Positions 42,252-51,500 of a stretch of 64,000 nt of DNA are shown in pieces. Position 1 is the first letter of the stretch, and the number at the start of each line of letters is the position of its first letter. The translations under genes were made by a program, and so were the position numbers. Source of the stretch: AV69 sp963742315 (GTDB taxonomy: Bacteria; Verrucomicrobiota; Verrucomicrobiia; Chthoniobacterales; UBA10450); assembly GCA_963742315.1 (NCBI GenBank), contig CAVULE010000001.1, forward strand, positions 186,001 through 250,000. The letters are read 5' to 3'. The notes beneath the pieces were generated by a model. The model made no database searches. It was not told the origin of the DNA and saw nothing but the letters and a program-made list of their open reading frames with translations.

Positions 42252-42647
42252 ATGAAAGTATCACAATATGTTTCCGTAAAACTAGTCATGATAGCAATCG
42301 CGTGCAGCTTTGCTGCAAGCACATCAATTCAGGCGCATGAGGCCAGAGCGGACTCTGCGTCGGGTAGTTCAGGCAATAACGCTCGTCTGATCGTAACCAG
42401 GGCACCCAATTTTGGAACACTCGAGTTCGTCAACCTGTTCATCGATGGCGTCCAAGTTGCGGATCTCGGGTATAATCAAAGCTACGATGCGATCCTGCGC
42501 CCTGGCCAACATGTCATCTCAATGACCACAAACCCGGATATCGATGTAAACACGCCGAGTCCAATATACGTGAGCGCACGACCCGGCCAGACTTACGCAT
42601 TTACCGCCGTTTGGAAAGATGCTGAGGATGTTTCGCTGGAACAATGA
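42252..42647 (+). CDS. Small secreted protein of unknown function
   Basis: 131 aa. Signal peptide KLVMIAIACSFAASTSIQAH with cleavage near residue 30. The mature part reads NNARLIVTRAPNFGTLEFVN, LFIDGVQVADLGYNQSYDAI, LRPGQHVISMTTNPD and IYVSARPGQTYAFTAVW, a small beta-sandwich pattern like PEGA or DUF4397 domains (DG....L..G....V.PG.H.I). The GGGAGG motif a few bases before the ATG is a strong ribosome site. An AAAATCC-type element precedes it. Confidence 0.65.
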   Translation: MKVSQYVSVKLVMIAIACSFAASTSIQAHEARADSASGSSGNNARLIVTRAPNFGTLEFVNLFIDGVQVADLGYNQSYDAILRPGQHVISMTTNPDIDVNTPSPIYVSARPGQTYAFTAVWKDAEDVSLEQ

Positions 42648-42795
42648 ACACGGTTGCTGTCGCCGATCGCGCTCGAGCGTGATGTGACGTCGATACCTAC
42701 CTCGAACGAAGTAATACGGATTCTCTCGCCAGTGTGATTGGAAAATCCTACGGACTGGCGGTGGCCGCAGTCCGATGCTCACTGACACGTTGGGG

Positions 42796-43653
42796 ATGAC
42801 AATGAACATGACTACGAACACAGTTGCATTGGTAACAGGCGCTTCGTCCGGTATCGGGCGGGAGACGGCCCAACTGTTGGCGGAACACGACGCGCGCACC
42901 TTCGGAACGGTGAGAGATCTTCGTCGTGCAAGTCTCATCGACCAGGTTGAGTTGATCGAGATGGATGTAAATGACGACGGGAGCGTCAGAGAAGCTGTTA
43001 GGTCGGTATTAGAGAAGGCGGGTAAGATCGACGTCTTGATTAACAATGCGGGCTACTCGCTCGCCGGCGGGTTGGAGGAGACAAGCGTCGAAGAAGCGAG
43101 GCAGCTGTTCGAGACAAATTTCTTCGGTGTCCTGCGCGTTACTCAAGCCGTTCTTCCCTCGATGCGACGGAATGGTTACGGCCGGATCGTAAACATTAGT
43201 TCAATGCTTGGTCTTCTTCCCGGGCCTTACCGCGGGATTTACGCTGCGAGCAAACATGCGCTCGAGGGTTATACGGCCACGCTGGATCATGAAGTCAGAG
43301 CCTTCGGTATTCGGGCGGTGTTGGTCGAGCCGATGTACACAAGGACCAAAATCGGGAAGAACGAAAAAAGCGTTCAAGCCGTTATTCCGGCCTACGCCGA
43401 CCAAAAACAGCGAGTGACAGAAATCATTAGGCAAGAAACGGCGAATGGAAACGACCCTTACGACGTTGCCGAAGTTGTTTACGACGCGGCGACCGCGAAG
43501 TCACCGCGCCTGCATTACCCCGTCGGTGAAGGCGTGATGTTGAGCCGACTACACCGCTTCGTTCCCTCACGACTATTCGATAGCGCTTTTCGCAGACGCT
43601 TTCAGCTCGATGGAACGACTCGCGACGGGCTTCTTGCCAAACAAAGCGGTTGA
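42796..43653 (+). CDS. Short-chain dehydrogenase/reductase
   Basis: About 285 aa from ATG 42796 (in-frame ATGs at 42775, 42802 and 42808 also possible). VALVTGASSGIGRETAQLLA has the GxxxGxG cofactor loop. VLINNAGYSLAGGLEE carries the NAG motif; NISSMLGLLPGPYRGIYAAS gives the catalytic Ser and Tyr of Y-x-x-x-K (YAASKHALEGY). All catalytic residues are intact. Classical SDR, probably NADP-dependent; substrate unknown. The C-terminal FVPSRLFDSAFRRRFQLD is typical of the SDR subgroup near cyclohexanol-type enzymes. It is followed 37 nt later by a zinc alcohol dehydrogenase gene on the same strand. Confidence 0.85.
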   Translation: MTMNMTTNTVALVTGASSGIGRETAQLLAEHDARTFGTVRDLRRASLIDQVELIEMDVNDDGSVREAVRSVLEKAGKIDVLINNAGYSLAGGLEETSVEEARQLFETNFFGVLRVTQAVLPSMRRNGYGRIVNISSMLGLLPGPYRGIYAASKHALEGYTATLDHEVRAFGIRAVLVEPMYTRTKIGKNEKSVQAVIPAYADQKQRVTEIIRQETANGNDPYDVAEVVYDAATAKSPRLHYPVGEGVMLSRLHRFVPSRLFDSAFRRRFQLDGTTRDGLLAKQSG

Positions 43654-43690
43654 AAAGACAGACACGGACCAGGTATTTATAAATAAGAAA

Positions 43691-44702
43691 ATGAAAGCGG
43701 CGCAGGTCGGGAAACCCGGTGGAGATTGGGAATTGGTGGAACGCGATATACCCAGAACCGGGGCCTGGTCAGGTTCGGGTGAAAGTGGAAGCATGCGGAA
43801 TTTGTCACAGCGACACTTTGGTTAAAGAGGGTCTCTGGCCGGGACTTCAATACCCGCGAGTGCCGGGACATGAAATCGCCGGCCGCATCGATGCTATCGG
43901 CGCCGATATTACTCAGTGGAAAGAAGGCGACCGTGTGGGTGTCGGCTGGCACGGCGGACACGATTTGGTCTGTGATCGATGCCGGCGCGGAGATTTTGCC
44001 ATGTGCGTAAATCGGAAAGTCACCGGGATTGATTTCGATGGCGGTTATGCCGAATTCCTGATCGCGCCGGTCGAAGCTTTAGCGGCGATTCCGGATGATC
44101 TGCCGGCAGAAGAAGCCGGACCGTTCATGTGCGCCGGTGTCACCGTTTACAACGCACTGCGGAATTCAGGCGCTCGCGCCGGAGAGGTGGTAGCAGTTCA
44201 GGGCATCGGCGGTCTCGGCCATCTCGGTGTGCAGTACGCGCGAAAAATGGGATTTCACACCGTCGCGCTCGGTCGCGGCAAAGACAAGGAAACCTTGGCC
44301 AGAAAACTGGGAGCGCACCAGTACATCGATTCCGGCGCAGTCGACACCGTGGCAGAATTGCAAAAACTCGGAGGCGCGCGCGTGATTCTGGCGACAGCGC
44401 CAAGCGCGAAAGCCATCTCTGCTGTGGTCGAGGGCCTGGGCGTGAATGGGAATCTGCTGGTGCCGGCCGCGCCCGGTGATCCGCTAAGCGTAAGCGTGAT
44501 GCCGTTAATCATGGGGCGACGATCGATCTCCGGCTGGTATTCCGGCACGGCCAGGGATTCGCAAGATACATTAGAATTCAGTGCGTTGACTGGCGTGCAC
44601 CCGATGATTGAGAAATTTCCGCTGAGCCGCGTGGCCGAAGCCTACGAGCAAATGCACAGCGGCAAAGTGCGGTTCCGCGCTGTTCTCACCATGGGCGCAT
44701 AG
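43691..44702 (+). CDS. Zinc-containing alcohol dehydrogenase (one frameshift)
   Basis: 336 aa when a one-base shift near 43752 is corrected (CCC where CC is expected, turning IPEPGPGQVRVKV into IPRTGAWSG). Zinc ligands: Cys in VEACGICHSDTL, His-Glu in VPGHEIAGRI, structural cysteines in VCDRCRRGDFAMC. The Rossmann motif is GIGGLGHLGVQYARK. Everything after the shift is in one intact frame, so this is either an assembly error or fresh decay. The start ATG 43691 is preceded by a weak ribosome site. Likely oxidises alcohols with NAD(P). Confidence 0.85.
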
Positions 44703-44889
44703 AGCTTCTCGTCGGGTTGGTCTCGCCGACTTGCTTTCGCAGCGTGTTCTTACAAGCACACAGGGCATACAAGAGAAAGCCGCGGCTTGATCGCGCTCGT
44801 GATCGAAGGAATCAGCAACATTAAATGGACGAGGGGCATAGCCCTTTCGTAGATCGCCCGAGGTCATCCAAAAGAGGGAGTGCCAATCA

Positions 44890-44915
44890 TCCCGCGAGCG
44901 GTATTTCAAAATCCC
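44890..44915 (+). promoter_or_regulatory. AAAATCC element 9, before the sigma-70 factor
   Basis: CCCGCGAGCGG, TATTTC, AAAATCCC, ACTTGCGCAATAG. 48 nt before ATG 44963. Very like the element at 41448. Confidence 0.6.
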
Positions 44916-44962
44916 ACACTTGCGCAATAGCGGATGCGTCGCCTCGGCGACTACGTTCGGTC

Positions 44963-45805
44963 ATGAATGAAGGCGAAAACGGACTGAGCAAATACCTGCG
45001 TGAGATCGGGCAAATTCCTCTTTTGACGCCGGAACAAGAGATTGAACTGGCGGCAAAGATTAAGAAGGGAAATCCCGCAGCGCGCGAGCGGATGATTCTG
45101 TCAAATTTACGGCTGGTTGTTACGATCGCGCACGATTACGTCGATCTCGGCCTCTCGCTCCTTGACCTGATTTCGGAAGGTAACATCGGCTTGACTAAAG
45201 CGGTGGAGCGCTTCGATCCGACCAAGGGGGCGAAGCTGAGCACATACGCGGCGTGGTGGATCAAGCAATCGATCAAACGCGCGCTAGCGAATCAAAGCAA
45301 AACCATCCGGCTCCCGGTTCATCTCGTCGATAAGATCGCCAAAGTACGTCGCGTCTCGTTGCAGATGAGCGATGAACTCGGCCGCGAGCCGACCGATGAG
45401 GAACTTGGCGAAGAAATCGGCATCGCCAGCGGAAAGGTGGCAAAATTGAAAAGTCTCGGTATCCGGCCGGTTTCGCTCGACGCCGTAGTTGGCGACGAGG
45501 ATTCAACGGAGTTCAGCGAGATGATCGGCGACGAGGACGCGGAAACGCCGTTTGAATCGCTGCGCGACAAGAATTTGCTCCGCCAGATGGATGGGCTTCT
45601 CGATGTTCTAGATCAACGCGAGAAAAGAATCATCTCACAGCGTTTCGGCCTCGGCGGTGGAAAACGTAAGACGCTGGAGGACATCGGCAAAACCTTTGGG
45701 GTGACGCGCGAGCGAATTCGTCAGTTGCAGAACATTGCGCTGGCGAAGCTACGCCGCGCCCTGAGCAAGAAAGAAGATCCGGCCGGGCTCCTGGCCGCCG
45801 CTTAG
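44963..45805 (+). CDS. RpoD-like sigma-70 factor (non-essential group)
   Basis: 280 aa from ATG 44963, with no long N-terminal region 1.1. Region 1.2 is LSKYLREIGQIPLLTPEQEI; region 2 reads NLRLVVTIAHDYVDLGLSLL, DLISEGNIGLTKAVERFDPT and STYAAWWIKQSIKRAL. Regions 3 and 4 include PVHLVDKIAKVRRVSLQMSD and TLEDIGKTFGVTRERIRQLQ with NIALAKLRRAL. This is a group 2 or 3 sigma factor, likely for stress or stationary phase. An in-frame ATG at 44825 is unlikely because it crosses the promoter element. The element upstream and the presence of the same element before stress-type genes suggest that it may be part of that regulon or direct it. Confidence 0.9.
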   Translation: MNEGENGLSKYLREIGQIPLLTPEQEIELAAKIKKGNPAARERMILSNLRLVVTIAHDYVDLGLSLLDLISEGNIGLTKAVERFDPTKGAKLSTYAAWWIKQSIKRALANQSKTIRLPVHLVDKIAKVRRVSLQMSDELGREPTDEELGEEIGIASGKVAKLKSLGIRPVSLDAVVGDEDSTEFSEMIGDEDAETPFESLRDKNLLRQMDGLLDVLDQREKRIISQRFGLGGGKRKTLEDIGKTFGVTRERIRQLQNIALAKLRRALSKKEDPAGLLAAA

Positions 45806-45813
45806 CAAAATAA

Positions 45814-45945
45814 ATGAGCACAGATATACAAACACATGGCCCTCTCGTTACCAACATCGCCCTTTGGTTCGCGATATTCAGTCCGTTAATCGGCGCGATC
45901 CTCGGCCTCGTGGGCGCTTGGTTTTTCAGTCAGGCAACAGGGTAG
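45814..45945 (+). CDS. 43-residue membrane protein
   Basis: MSTDIQTHGPLVTNIALWFA, then IFSPLIGAILGLVGAWFFSQ and ATG: one long or two short hydrophobic segments, 8 nt after the sigma gene stop on the same strand. No family recognised. Comparable in size to the 35-aa protein at 28322. Could be a sigma-linked small membrane protein. Confidence 0.5.
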   Translation: MSTDIQTHGPLVTNIALWFAIFSPLIGAILGLVGAWFFSQATG

Positions 45946-46042
45946 AAGGCGGCGAGAACCTACCGTGGAAAATCGTGATAGAACGTTCCCTTTAGTGTCT
46001 TCCGCCACCGGAACACACGAGCGAGTGCGGTAGTTCAGCAAG

Positions 46043-48127
46043 TCACGCCGCTGCGGATGCCGGGCTGCGCTGGTTTCTAACGAGCAAATCCTTTGCGGTC
46101 GTCACCACCTGGTCCGGTTCGAAGCCGAACTTTCTCTGAAGTTCTTTTAGCGGCGCGGACGCCCCAAATGTTTTCATTCCAATAACACACCCCGCCTGGC
46201 CGACGTATCGCTCCCATCCAAAAGTCGACGCTTGCTCAATTGCGACTCGCGCCTTTACCTGCGATGGCAAAACGGCATCTCGATACTCTTGCGTCTGATG
46301 TTCGAATATATCCCAAGACGGTATCGAAACCACACGCGACCGGATGCCTTCGGCGATCAACTTTTCATGCGCTTGAACAGCGAGGCTTACTTCGCTGCCC
46401 GACGCAATAAGGATCAATTCGGGAGTATTGCCGGGCGGGTCGGCAAGGATGTAGGCGCCGCGCGCGACTCCGGATGCTGGCGCGTATTTCGTCCGGTCCA
46501 ATGTCGGCAGAGGTTGGCGAGAGAGAACGAGCACCGCCGGCTTGTGACGCAGTTGCACGATGTAGCGGTAAGCCTCGGCTACTTCATTCGCGTCAGCAGG
46601 CCGGAGCGTCACCAATCCGGGAATTGCGCGCAGTGATGCCAGATGCTCCACCGGTTGATGGGTCGGACCATCTTCACCATCGCCCATGGCGTCGTGAGTG
46701 AACACAAATAGCGTGGGTAATTCCATCAAAGCCGAGAGCCGGATTGCCGGACGGACATAATCACTGAAGATGAAAAAAGTCGCGCCGAATGGCCGCAGCT
46801 TCGAAAGCGACATTCCGTTCACCACGGCGCCCATCGCGTGCTCTCGGATGCCATAATGCAGATTCTTTCCGCCGGGGCTGGCGGGCTGGAACTGTCCAGC
46901 GCCCTCGAATGTTAACTGGGTTTTGTTGGAAGGCCCAAGATCAGCGGAACCGCCGAGGAACCACGGGATATTTTGCGCGAGTACATTCAGCACTTTGTTC
47001 GATGCCTCACGGCCCGCGAGGCCCTTCGGATCAGCGGGAAAAACTGGAAGATTCCGATCCCACCCTGCCGGAAGGTCGCGTCGCTGCATGAGTTCGATCT
47101 CGTTCGCGAGATCGGGAAATTGTTTGCGGTAAGCCGCGAACAACTGCATCCATTTTGTTCGGGCGTCCTCGCCGCGTTTGCCAACGCCGTCTTTGAAATG
47201 GCCATAGACGCCGTCAGGAACGAAGAACTTCGCGTCTTCGGGCCAGCCGTAAAACTTTTTGACCAAGCGGATTTCCTCGTCACCAAGCGGTTCGCCGTGC
47301 GCTTCGGCTGTGTCCTGTTTGTGCGGTGAACCGTAACCGATATGGCTGTCCAAAACGATGAACGTGGGCCGGCCTTTCGTCTGTTGGAAAATCGTGAGCG
47401 CCTGTTCGATTCGGCCAATGTCATTGGCATCGCCGACGCGCAGGACGTTCCAGCCGTAGGCGAGAAAACGCGCGGCCACGTCTTCGGTGAATGTGATGTT
47501 CGTGTTCCCTTCGATGCTGATGTGATTGTTGTCCCAGACCCAGCAGAGGTTATCGAGACCGAGATGACCGGCGAGTGAGGCAGCTTCGGAAGCAACGCCT
47601 TCCATCATGCAACCGTCACCGCAGACGGCGTAGATGTTGTAATCGAAGATTTCAAAAGCTGGTTTGTTGTATCGGTTGGCGAGCCATTTTTGGGCGATGG
47701 CCATGCCGACGCTGGTCGCGACACCTTGTCCGAGCGGGCCGGTGGTGGTTTCCACTCCCGACACCCAATGATATTCCGGGTGGCCGGGCGCTTTGCTGTC
47801 GAGTTGGCGAAACCGGCGAATATCGTCCAGCGTGACGGATGGTTGTCCGAGATTTTCATAGTCGGCGTTCACCGCCTGGACGCCGGTGAGGTGAAGAATG
47901 GACCAGAGCAGCATGGAGGCGTGGCCATTCGAGAGGACAAACCGGTCGCGGTTGGGCCAGATCGGGTCCTGCGGATCAAAGCGCATGACTCGATTCCAAA
48001 TCGTATAAATCAACGGGGCCAGTGCCATCGGCGTACCGGGATGTCCAGATTTCGCCTGCTGGACCGCATCGATCGAAAGCGTGCGAATTGTGTTGATCGC
48101 TAATTGAGTCATTTCCTCATCGGTCAT
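46043..48127 (-). CDS. tkt: Transketolase
   Basis: About 694 aa from ATG 48127, which overlaps the rpiB stop by 4 nt. Active-site landmarks: KSGHPGTPMALAPLIYTIWN, VSGVETTTGPLGQGVATSVG, the TPP site VCGDGCMMEGVASEAASLAG with NNHISIEG, and HDAMGDGEDGPTHQPVEHLA with SLRAIPGLVT in the pyrimidine domain. It moves two-carbon ketol units between sugar phosphates (xylulose-5-P, ribose-5-P, erythrose-4-P, fructose-6-P). Third gene of the pgl-rpiB-tkt unit. A longer frame from 48253 adds no family sequence. Confidence 0.97.
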   Translation of the reverse strand: MTDEEMTQLAINTIRTLSIDAVQQAKSGHPGTPMALAPLIYTIWNRVMRFDPQDPIWPNRDRFVLSNGHASMLLWSILHLTGVQAVNADYENLGQPSVTLDDIRRFRQLDSKAPGHPEYHWVSGVETTTGPLGQGVATSVGMAIAQKWLANRYNKPAFEIFDYNIYAVCGDGCMMEGVASEAASLAGHLGLDNLCWVWDNNHISIEGNTNITFTEDVAARFLAYGWNVLRVGDANDIGRIEQALTIFQQTKGRPTFIVLDSHIGYGSPHKQDTAEAHGEPLGDEEIRLVKKFYGWPEDAKFFVPDGVYGHFKDGVGKRGEDARTKWMQLFAAYRKQFPDLANEIELMQRRDLPAGWDRNLPVFPADPKGLAGREASNKVLNVLAQNIPWFLGGSADLGPSNKTQLTFEGAGQFQPASPGGKNLHYGIREHAMGAVVNGMSLSKLRPFGATFFIFSDYVRPAIRLSALMELPTLFVFTHDAMGDGEDGPTHQPVEHLASLRAIPGLVTLRPADANEVAEAYRYIVQLRHKPAVLVLSRQPLPTLDRTKYAPASGVARGAYILADPPGNTPELILIASGSEVSLAVQAHEKLIAEGIRSRVVSIPSWDIFEHQTQEYRDAVLPSQVKARVAIEQASTFGWERYVGQAGCVIGMKTFGASAPLKELQRKFGFEPDQVVTTAKDLLVRNQRSPASAAA

Positions 48128-48603
48128 AATTCCCTCCCTATCGTTTTTGCGTAGTCGTTTTGTGTCTCCAGCGCGGCCACCTTGCGCAGCCGTCGCACGT
48201 GTCGATCGGCGTTGGTGAATTTGGCGGCGAGAAATGTCTGGACCAAATCCCACGCCAGTTCCGGGCCTTCGATGCGTCCGCCCAGACAGATGACGTTGAG
48301 GTTGTCGTCCTCGACGCCTTGCTTCGCCGAAAAATGATCCTCAATCAGACAAGCGCGGACGCCTTTAATTTTGTTCGCACAAACCGATGCGCCGACACCG
48401 CTGCCGCAAACCGCCACACCACGATCCACCGTGTCAGCGGCCACTGCCTGGCCAAGTGGAATGACGAAGTCGGGATAATCATCATCGGGCGTCAACTGGT
48501 GAGCACCGAAGTCCACGACCTCGTGGCCGGCGGATTTCAATCGGGCGACCAATTGCTCTTTCAAGGGAAAGCCGCCGTGGTCCGCTGCGATTCCGATGCG
48601 CAT
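48124..48603 (-). CDS. rpiB: Ribose-5-phosphate isomerase B
   Basis: 159 aa. MRIGIAADHGGFPLKEQLVA (phosphate loop ADHGG), GVAVCGSGVGASVCANKIKG (active-site Cys), and DDNLNVICLGGRIEGPELAW (the N-V-x-C-L-G-G-R motif) are all present. It interconverts ribose-5-P and ribulose-5-P. Its ATG shares one base with the pgl stop (TGATG) and its stop overlaps the tkt start by four, so the three genes are translationally linked. Confidence 0.95.
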   Translation of the reverse strand: MRIGIAADHGGFPLKEQLVARLKSAGHEVVDFGAHQLTPDDDYPDFVIPLGQAVAADTVDRGVAVCGSGVGASVCANKIKGVRACLIEDHFSAKQGVEDDNLNVICLGGRIEGPELAWDLVQTFLAAKFTNADRHVRRLRKVAALETQNDYAKTIGREL

Positions 48604-49317
48604 CAGATTCCTTTCGTTTCCGTCGCGCTGATGTTGCTCGCCGCCGCGCGGTCAGCCAACACTACGGCCGTGTCCCGCCGGATGCGGCCTGCTGGAATTG
48701 ATTCATCGCCGCTAACGAGACGCTGGAGGATTTCAGCTTTCTCTGGCCCGGTCACCAACCACAGAATGCAACGAGCACGGTTCAGGATCGGATAGGTCAA
48801 CGTCATCCTTCGACGCCCTTGGTAAACTCCAGTCACCGCAACGTCGCGGTCAGTGACGTCAAGAACTGGATCGCCCGGCACGAGTGATGCGGTGTGGCCG
48901 TCCGGTCCGAGTCCGAGATGAACGAGGTCCAACTCCGGCGGCGAACCGGCAATCTGCCGGAGCAGACTCGCATAGCTTGCGGCGGCGGCTTCCAAATCAT
49001 TTTCTTCCACCGGCATCGCGTGGAGATTGCGCGGACGGCATCGGCACTTTTGAAAGCAAACTTTCTCGCAGGTGTGTCAGATTGCGGTCTTGGTCGCCCG
49101 CCGGCGCCACTCGCTCGTCCACCTGCACCAAATGCACGTCCTTCCACGGCATTGTTTCGCTGGCCAAGATACGGAACATCTGCCACGGAACGTGACCGCC
49201 GCTGACCGCCATGACGAAACGTCCGCGCGCCGCAACGGCCTCGCGGGCTTGGTCGGCAATAAACTTCGCTCCCGCCGTGGCCGCGGCGTCGGCATCGGAT
49301 TGAACTTGAATTCTCAT
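48603..49317 (-). CDS. pgl: 6-phosphogluconolactonase (one frameshift)
   Basis: About 237 aa when a one-base excess near 49030 is corrected. N-part: AKFIADQAREAVAARGRFVM, AVSGGHVPWQMF and LVQVDERVAP (the D-E-R motif). C-part: LHAMPVEENDLEAAAASYAS, then DLVHLGLGPDGHTASLVPGD (G-P-D-G-H-T-A-S) and VYQGRRRMTLTYPILNRARC. The extra C in GCGCAATC joins the frames as PSANLHAMPVEEN. Converts 6-phosphogluconolactone to 6-phosphogluconate in the oxidative pentose phosphate pathway. First gene of the operon; the LysR-type operator lies in its upstream region. The break is likely an assembly error. Confidence 0.85.
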
Positions 49318-49754
49318 AAGTCAATTCCACGGCGGTCTCATGCCGCTGCACTCCCAACTTTTGGATCCAGCCTCATCTTATTGCCTCCAGTGAGTTAAAT
49401 TTTTCATGCTGCCAACATGCGACCGGACCTGCTGTTAGTGAAACACTATGTTTCTTCCCTGTCTGCTCGGAAGAATATGTTTCTTCTCCAGCATGCCCAA
49501 CAGGCATACTGCATTTCGGAGTGGAACTGCGTCACCTGTCCCGCGACTAAAGGCGTTAAGTACGCCGCGCTAAGAATTTGAAACTGTACGTCGGAAGCAG
49601 TCCGCGCCTTACAAATTCTTTCGTCCACCAAGAAGGATGTGATGGTCGGACGGCGCGGCTGGCTCGTGCGAAATCCGTCGACGCTCGGGCATTTGATTGC
49701 CAATTGGCGTATTTTCATCAAAGTTTTGGCCGCAGAGATCTTTGGCTGAATCAA
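49318..49754. other. Gene-free upstream region of pgl
   Basis: Besides the operator-like region above, nothing recognised. A 151-codon minus-strand frame here has no family resemblance. Confidence 0.4.
49437..49508 (-). promoter_or_regulatory. LysR-type operator region before pgl
   Basis: ATGCC-CAACA-GGCAT (49493-49507) is the same half-site spacing as the two perfect operators at 58740 and 61562. It is preceded by two copies of the TATGTTTCTT block (49447 and 49476), as in those sites. 120-190 nt from the pgl start. Confidence 0.5.
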
Positions 49755-49808
49755 ATGACATCCGCTACAATCAAATTGTTTTTGCCTCAAGGGGAAGCGA
49801 AGGGCCTC
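49755..49808 (+). pseudogene. N-terminal fragment of a GIY-YIG-type nuclease family protein
   Basis: ATG 49755 reads MTSATIKLFLPQGEAKGLQT. This matches my recall of the N-terminus of small GIY-YIG-nuclease-domain proteins (ATIKLFLPxGDAKxLRTAE). The expected continuation is missing and the sequence becomes antisense of another gene fragment. Only ~18 codons survive; moderate to low confidence. Confidence 0.35.
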
Positions 49809-49918
49809 CAGACGGGGCTCTCGGCGAGATCCCACATCGGGCGGTGTCCACCCGAATAGAGTACGGTGTCGAAATCCCCGGCTGCAACCTCGGTGCCGCA
49901 CTCGGCGCGATCAAACTA
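49805..49918 (-). pseudogene. DJ-1/PfpI-family fragment
   Basis: Minus strand frame GDFDTVLYSGGHRPMWDLAE then SP matches the DJ-1/PfpI motif (YDxVFYPGGHGPMWDLAEDP). Only ~35 codons survive. The fragment abuts the GIY-YIG fragment head to head and lies right after the oxidoreductase stop. Confidence 0.5.
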
Positions 49919-50869
49919 GGAGAAGGTGAGCACCTGCTTCGCTCGCGCGGTACCGCTGGCGACTCGTTCGTAGGCTTCGACCGCATTTTCGAACGGCACC
50001 GCGTCTACAGCCGGCACCTTTAGAATACTGGTCTCAAAGCCTTGGCGCAGTTCGTCAGCAATTACGGATACGTCGTGAGGACTAAACTTCATGCTGTCCA
50101 CGCCTATTAGCCGGGACAAATTATGATAAAAATCGACAAGATCGAAACTTACTCGCCTGTCGCCTGTACTGGTGATCGCAACTTGCCGGCCACCAATCCG
50201 TAAACAACCGAGCGCCCGCTCGAACATCGGTCCGCCGACCGCATCCAGAACGGCGTCAACACCTTTGCCGTCAGTCAATTCAAAGACGCGTTTGCGCAAA
50301 TCGTCAGTCGCGGTGTTGATGACGGCGACAGCGCCCGGAATAGGATCCGAGCTCCGCGCCGCGCCGAGTACGCGTGACTTCCGCCAATTTGCAATCTGCA
50401 TTGCCGCCTGCCCAACCGCGCCGCCAATGCCGATAATGAGAATCGTTTCTCCAGGCTCAAGTTGCGCGGCACGCACCAGGGCGAACCAGGCGGTGATAAA
50501 AGGCACACCGATAGTTGCCGCTTGCTCCAAGCTGAGCGTCTGTGGCTTTAACGACAGCGCTTCCTCTGGGACTGTCACGTATTCTGCTTGCGCACCATCA
50601 CGAGTGACGCCGAGACCAGGAGCGCTGCTCCACACTTCCGCATTTTCATATTTTGTCCCAGCTATGACGACGCCTGAAAAATCGCGGCCCGGAGTTCGCG
50701 GCAATGTTGTTCCTGAAAACCGGCCTGCGACATTTTTCACGTCACTGGGATTGATTGCGGCTGCTTTCACCTTAACCAGCGCTTCTCCCTCACGGGGCTC
50801 GGGCCGCGGGATTTCTTCGATACGCAGAACGGACGGCAGACCAAACTTACTGAAACGCAATGCCTTCAT
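49916..50869 (-). CDS. NADPH:quinone-reductase-like zinc-less alcohol dehydrogenase
   Basis: 317 aa. It starts MKALRFSKFGLPSVLRIEEI; contains VKAAAINPSDVKNVAGRFSG (substrate site), TPGRDFSGVVIAG, the cofactor loop IIGIGGAVGQAAMQIA, KGVDAVLDAVGGPMFERALG and GGRQVAITSTG. No zinc ligands (the Cys and His-Glu of zinc ADHs are absent), so it is a quinone-oxidoreductase or crotonyl-type MDR enzyme. The ATG 50869 fits the usual family N-terminus. No close operon partner; the next gene downstream is a fragment. Confidence 0.85.
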   Translation of the reverse strand: MKALRFSKFGLPSVLRIEEIPRPEPREGEALVKVKAAAINPSDVKNVAGRFSGTTLPRTPGRDFSGVVIAGTKYENAEVWSSAPGLGVTRDGAQAEYVTVPEEALSLKPQTLSLEQAATIGVPFITAWFALVRAAQLEPGETILIIGIGGAVGQAAMQIANWRKSRVLGAARSSDPIPGAVAVINTATDDLRKRVFELTDGKGVDAVLDAVGGPMFERALGCLRIGGRQVAITSTGDRRVSFDLVDFYHNLSRLIGVDSMKFSPHDVSVIADELRQGFETSILKVPAVDAVPFENAVEAYERVASGTARAKQVLTFS

Positions 50870-50996
50870 GCAAAGTTCACCTCCATTGCTTCAGTAACCT
50901 CGTCGTTTTCATAAGTCATGTTCGTTTCGTTTCTTTCTCAAGCTTTCAAAGATCAGCATTTCAGGAATTTCCCGACCTGCTCAGCTATCGCCGGAA

Positions 50997-51302
50997 TTAT
51001 TTAGATTTGAACGGCCCTTCGAAAACGCTCTCGGAAAGTTTCCGTCGATCGTTCGGGGTTTCGCGGGCTTGCAATTTCTCAGGAAGCAATTTTTTCGGAC
51101 CTGGTCTGCCGACGGCAGCCATCGCTTCGACTTGAAAGTCGTCAGGGATCCGCAGTTCTTTGCGAGCGCGATCGTAATCGAATCCTTCCATCCCATGCAC
51201 GACGAGACCCCGCTTAAAGCCTTGCAATGCGAAATTTTCCCACCCTGCTCCGCAATCATAGGAATGGCACGCGCGGAGACGCCATGGATCGTCGCGATGC
51301 AC
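50997..51302 (-). pseudogene. C-terminal half of a nitroreductase-family protein
   Basis: About 101 codons: SYDCGAGWENFALQGFKRGL, VVHGMEGFDYDRARKELRIP, DDFQVEAMAAVGRPGPKKLL and PEKLQARETPNDRRKLSESV then FEGPF. This is the C-terminal half of the nitroreductase fold, ending normally. The N-terminal FMN-binding half (R.S.R.F) is missing upstream, where unrelated sequence lies. Probably a 5'-truncated relic. Confidence 0.6.
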
Positions 51303-51500
51303 CGCTTTCTCGAAGTCGCAATAGGCATACTTGTCGCTTTGGCCGTCGTGGCCTTGTGGCCGGAGAAAGACGGCGCTCCCGAGTAAGCTCTATTCCTTCC
51401 CCGAGTTTGCCAGGTTCAGTGTCACGATCGGCCTAACTTCGCGACTGGCTGCAGGATTGTATTGCGTCATGTGGTTGGATGGGACGATTTTGCCTTTCTT

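Noticed and set aside
46043..48253. N-terminal extension of transketolase from 48253
   Set aside because: Overlaps rpiB heavily; ATG 48127 gives the normal start and an ATGA overlap.
49446..49901. 151-codon minus-strand open frame upstream of pgl
   Set aside because: Crosses the operator-like region and two gene relics in other frames; no domain.
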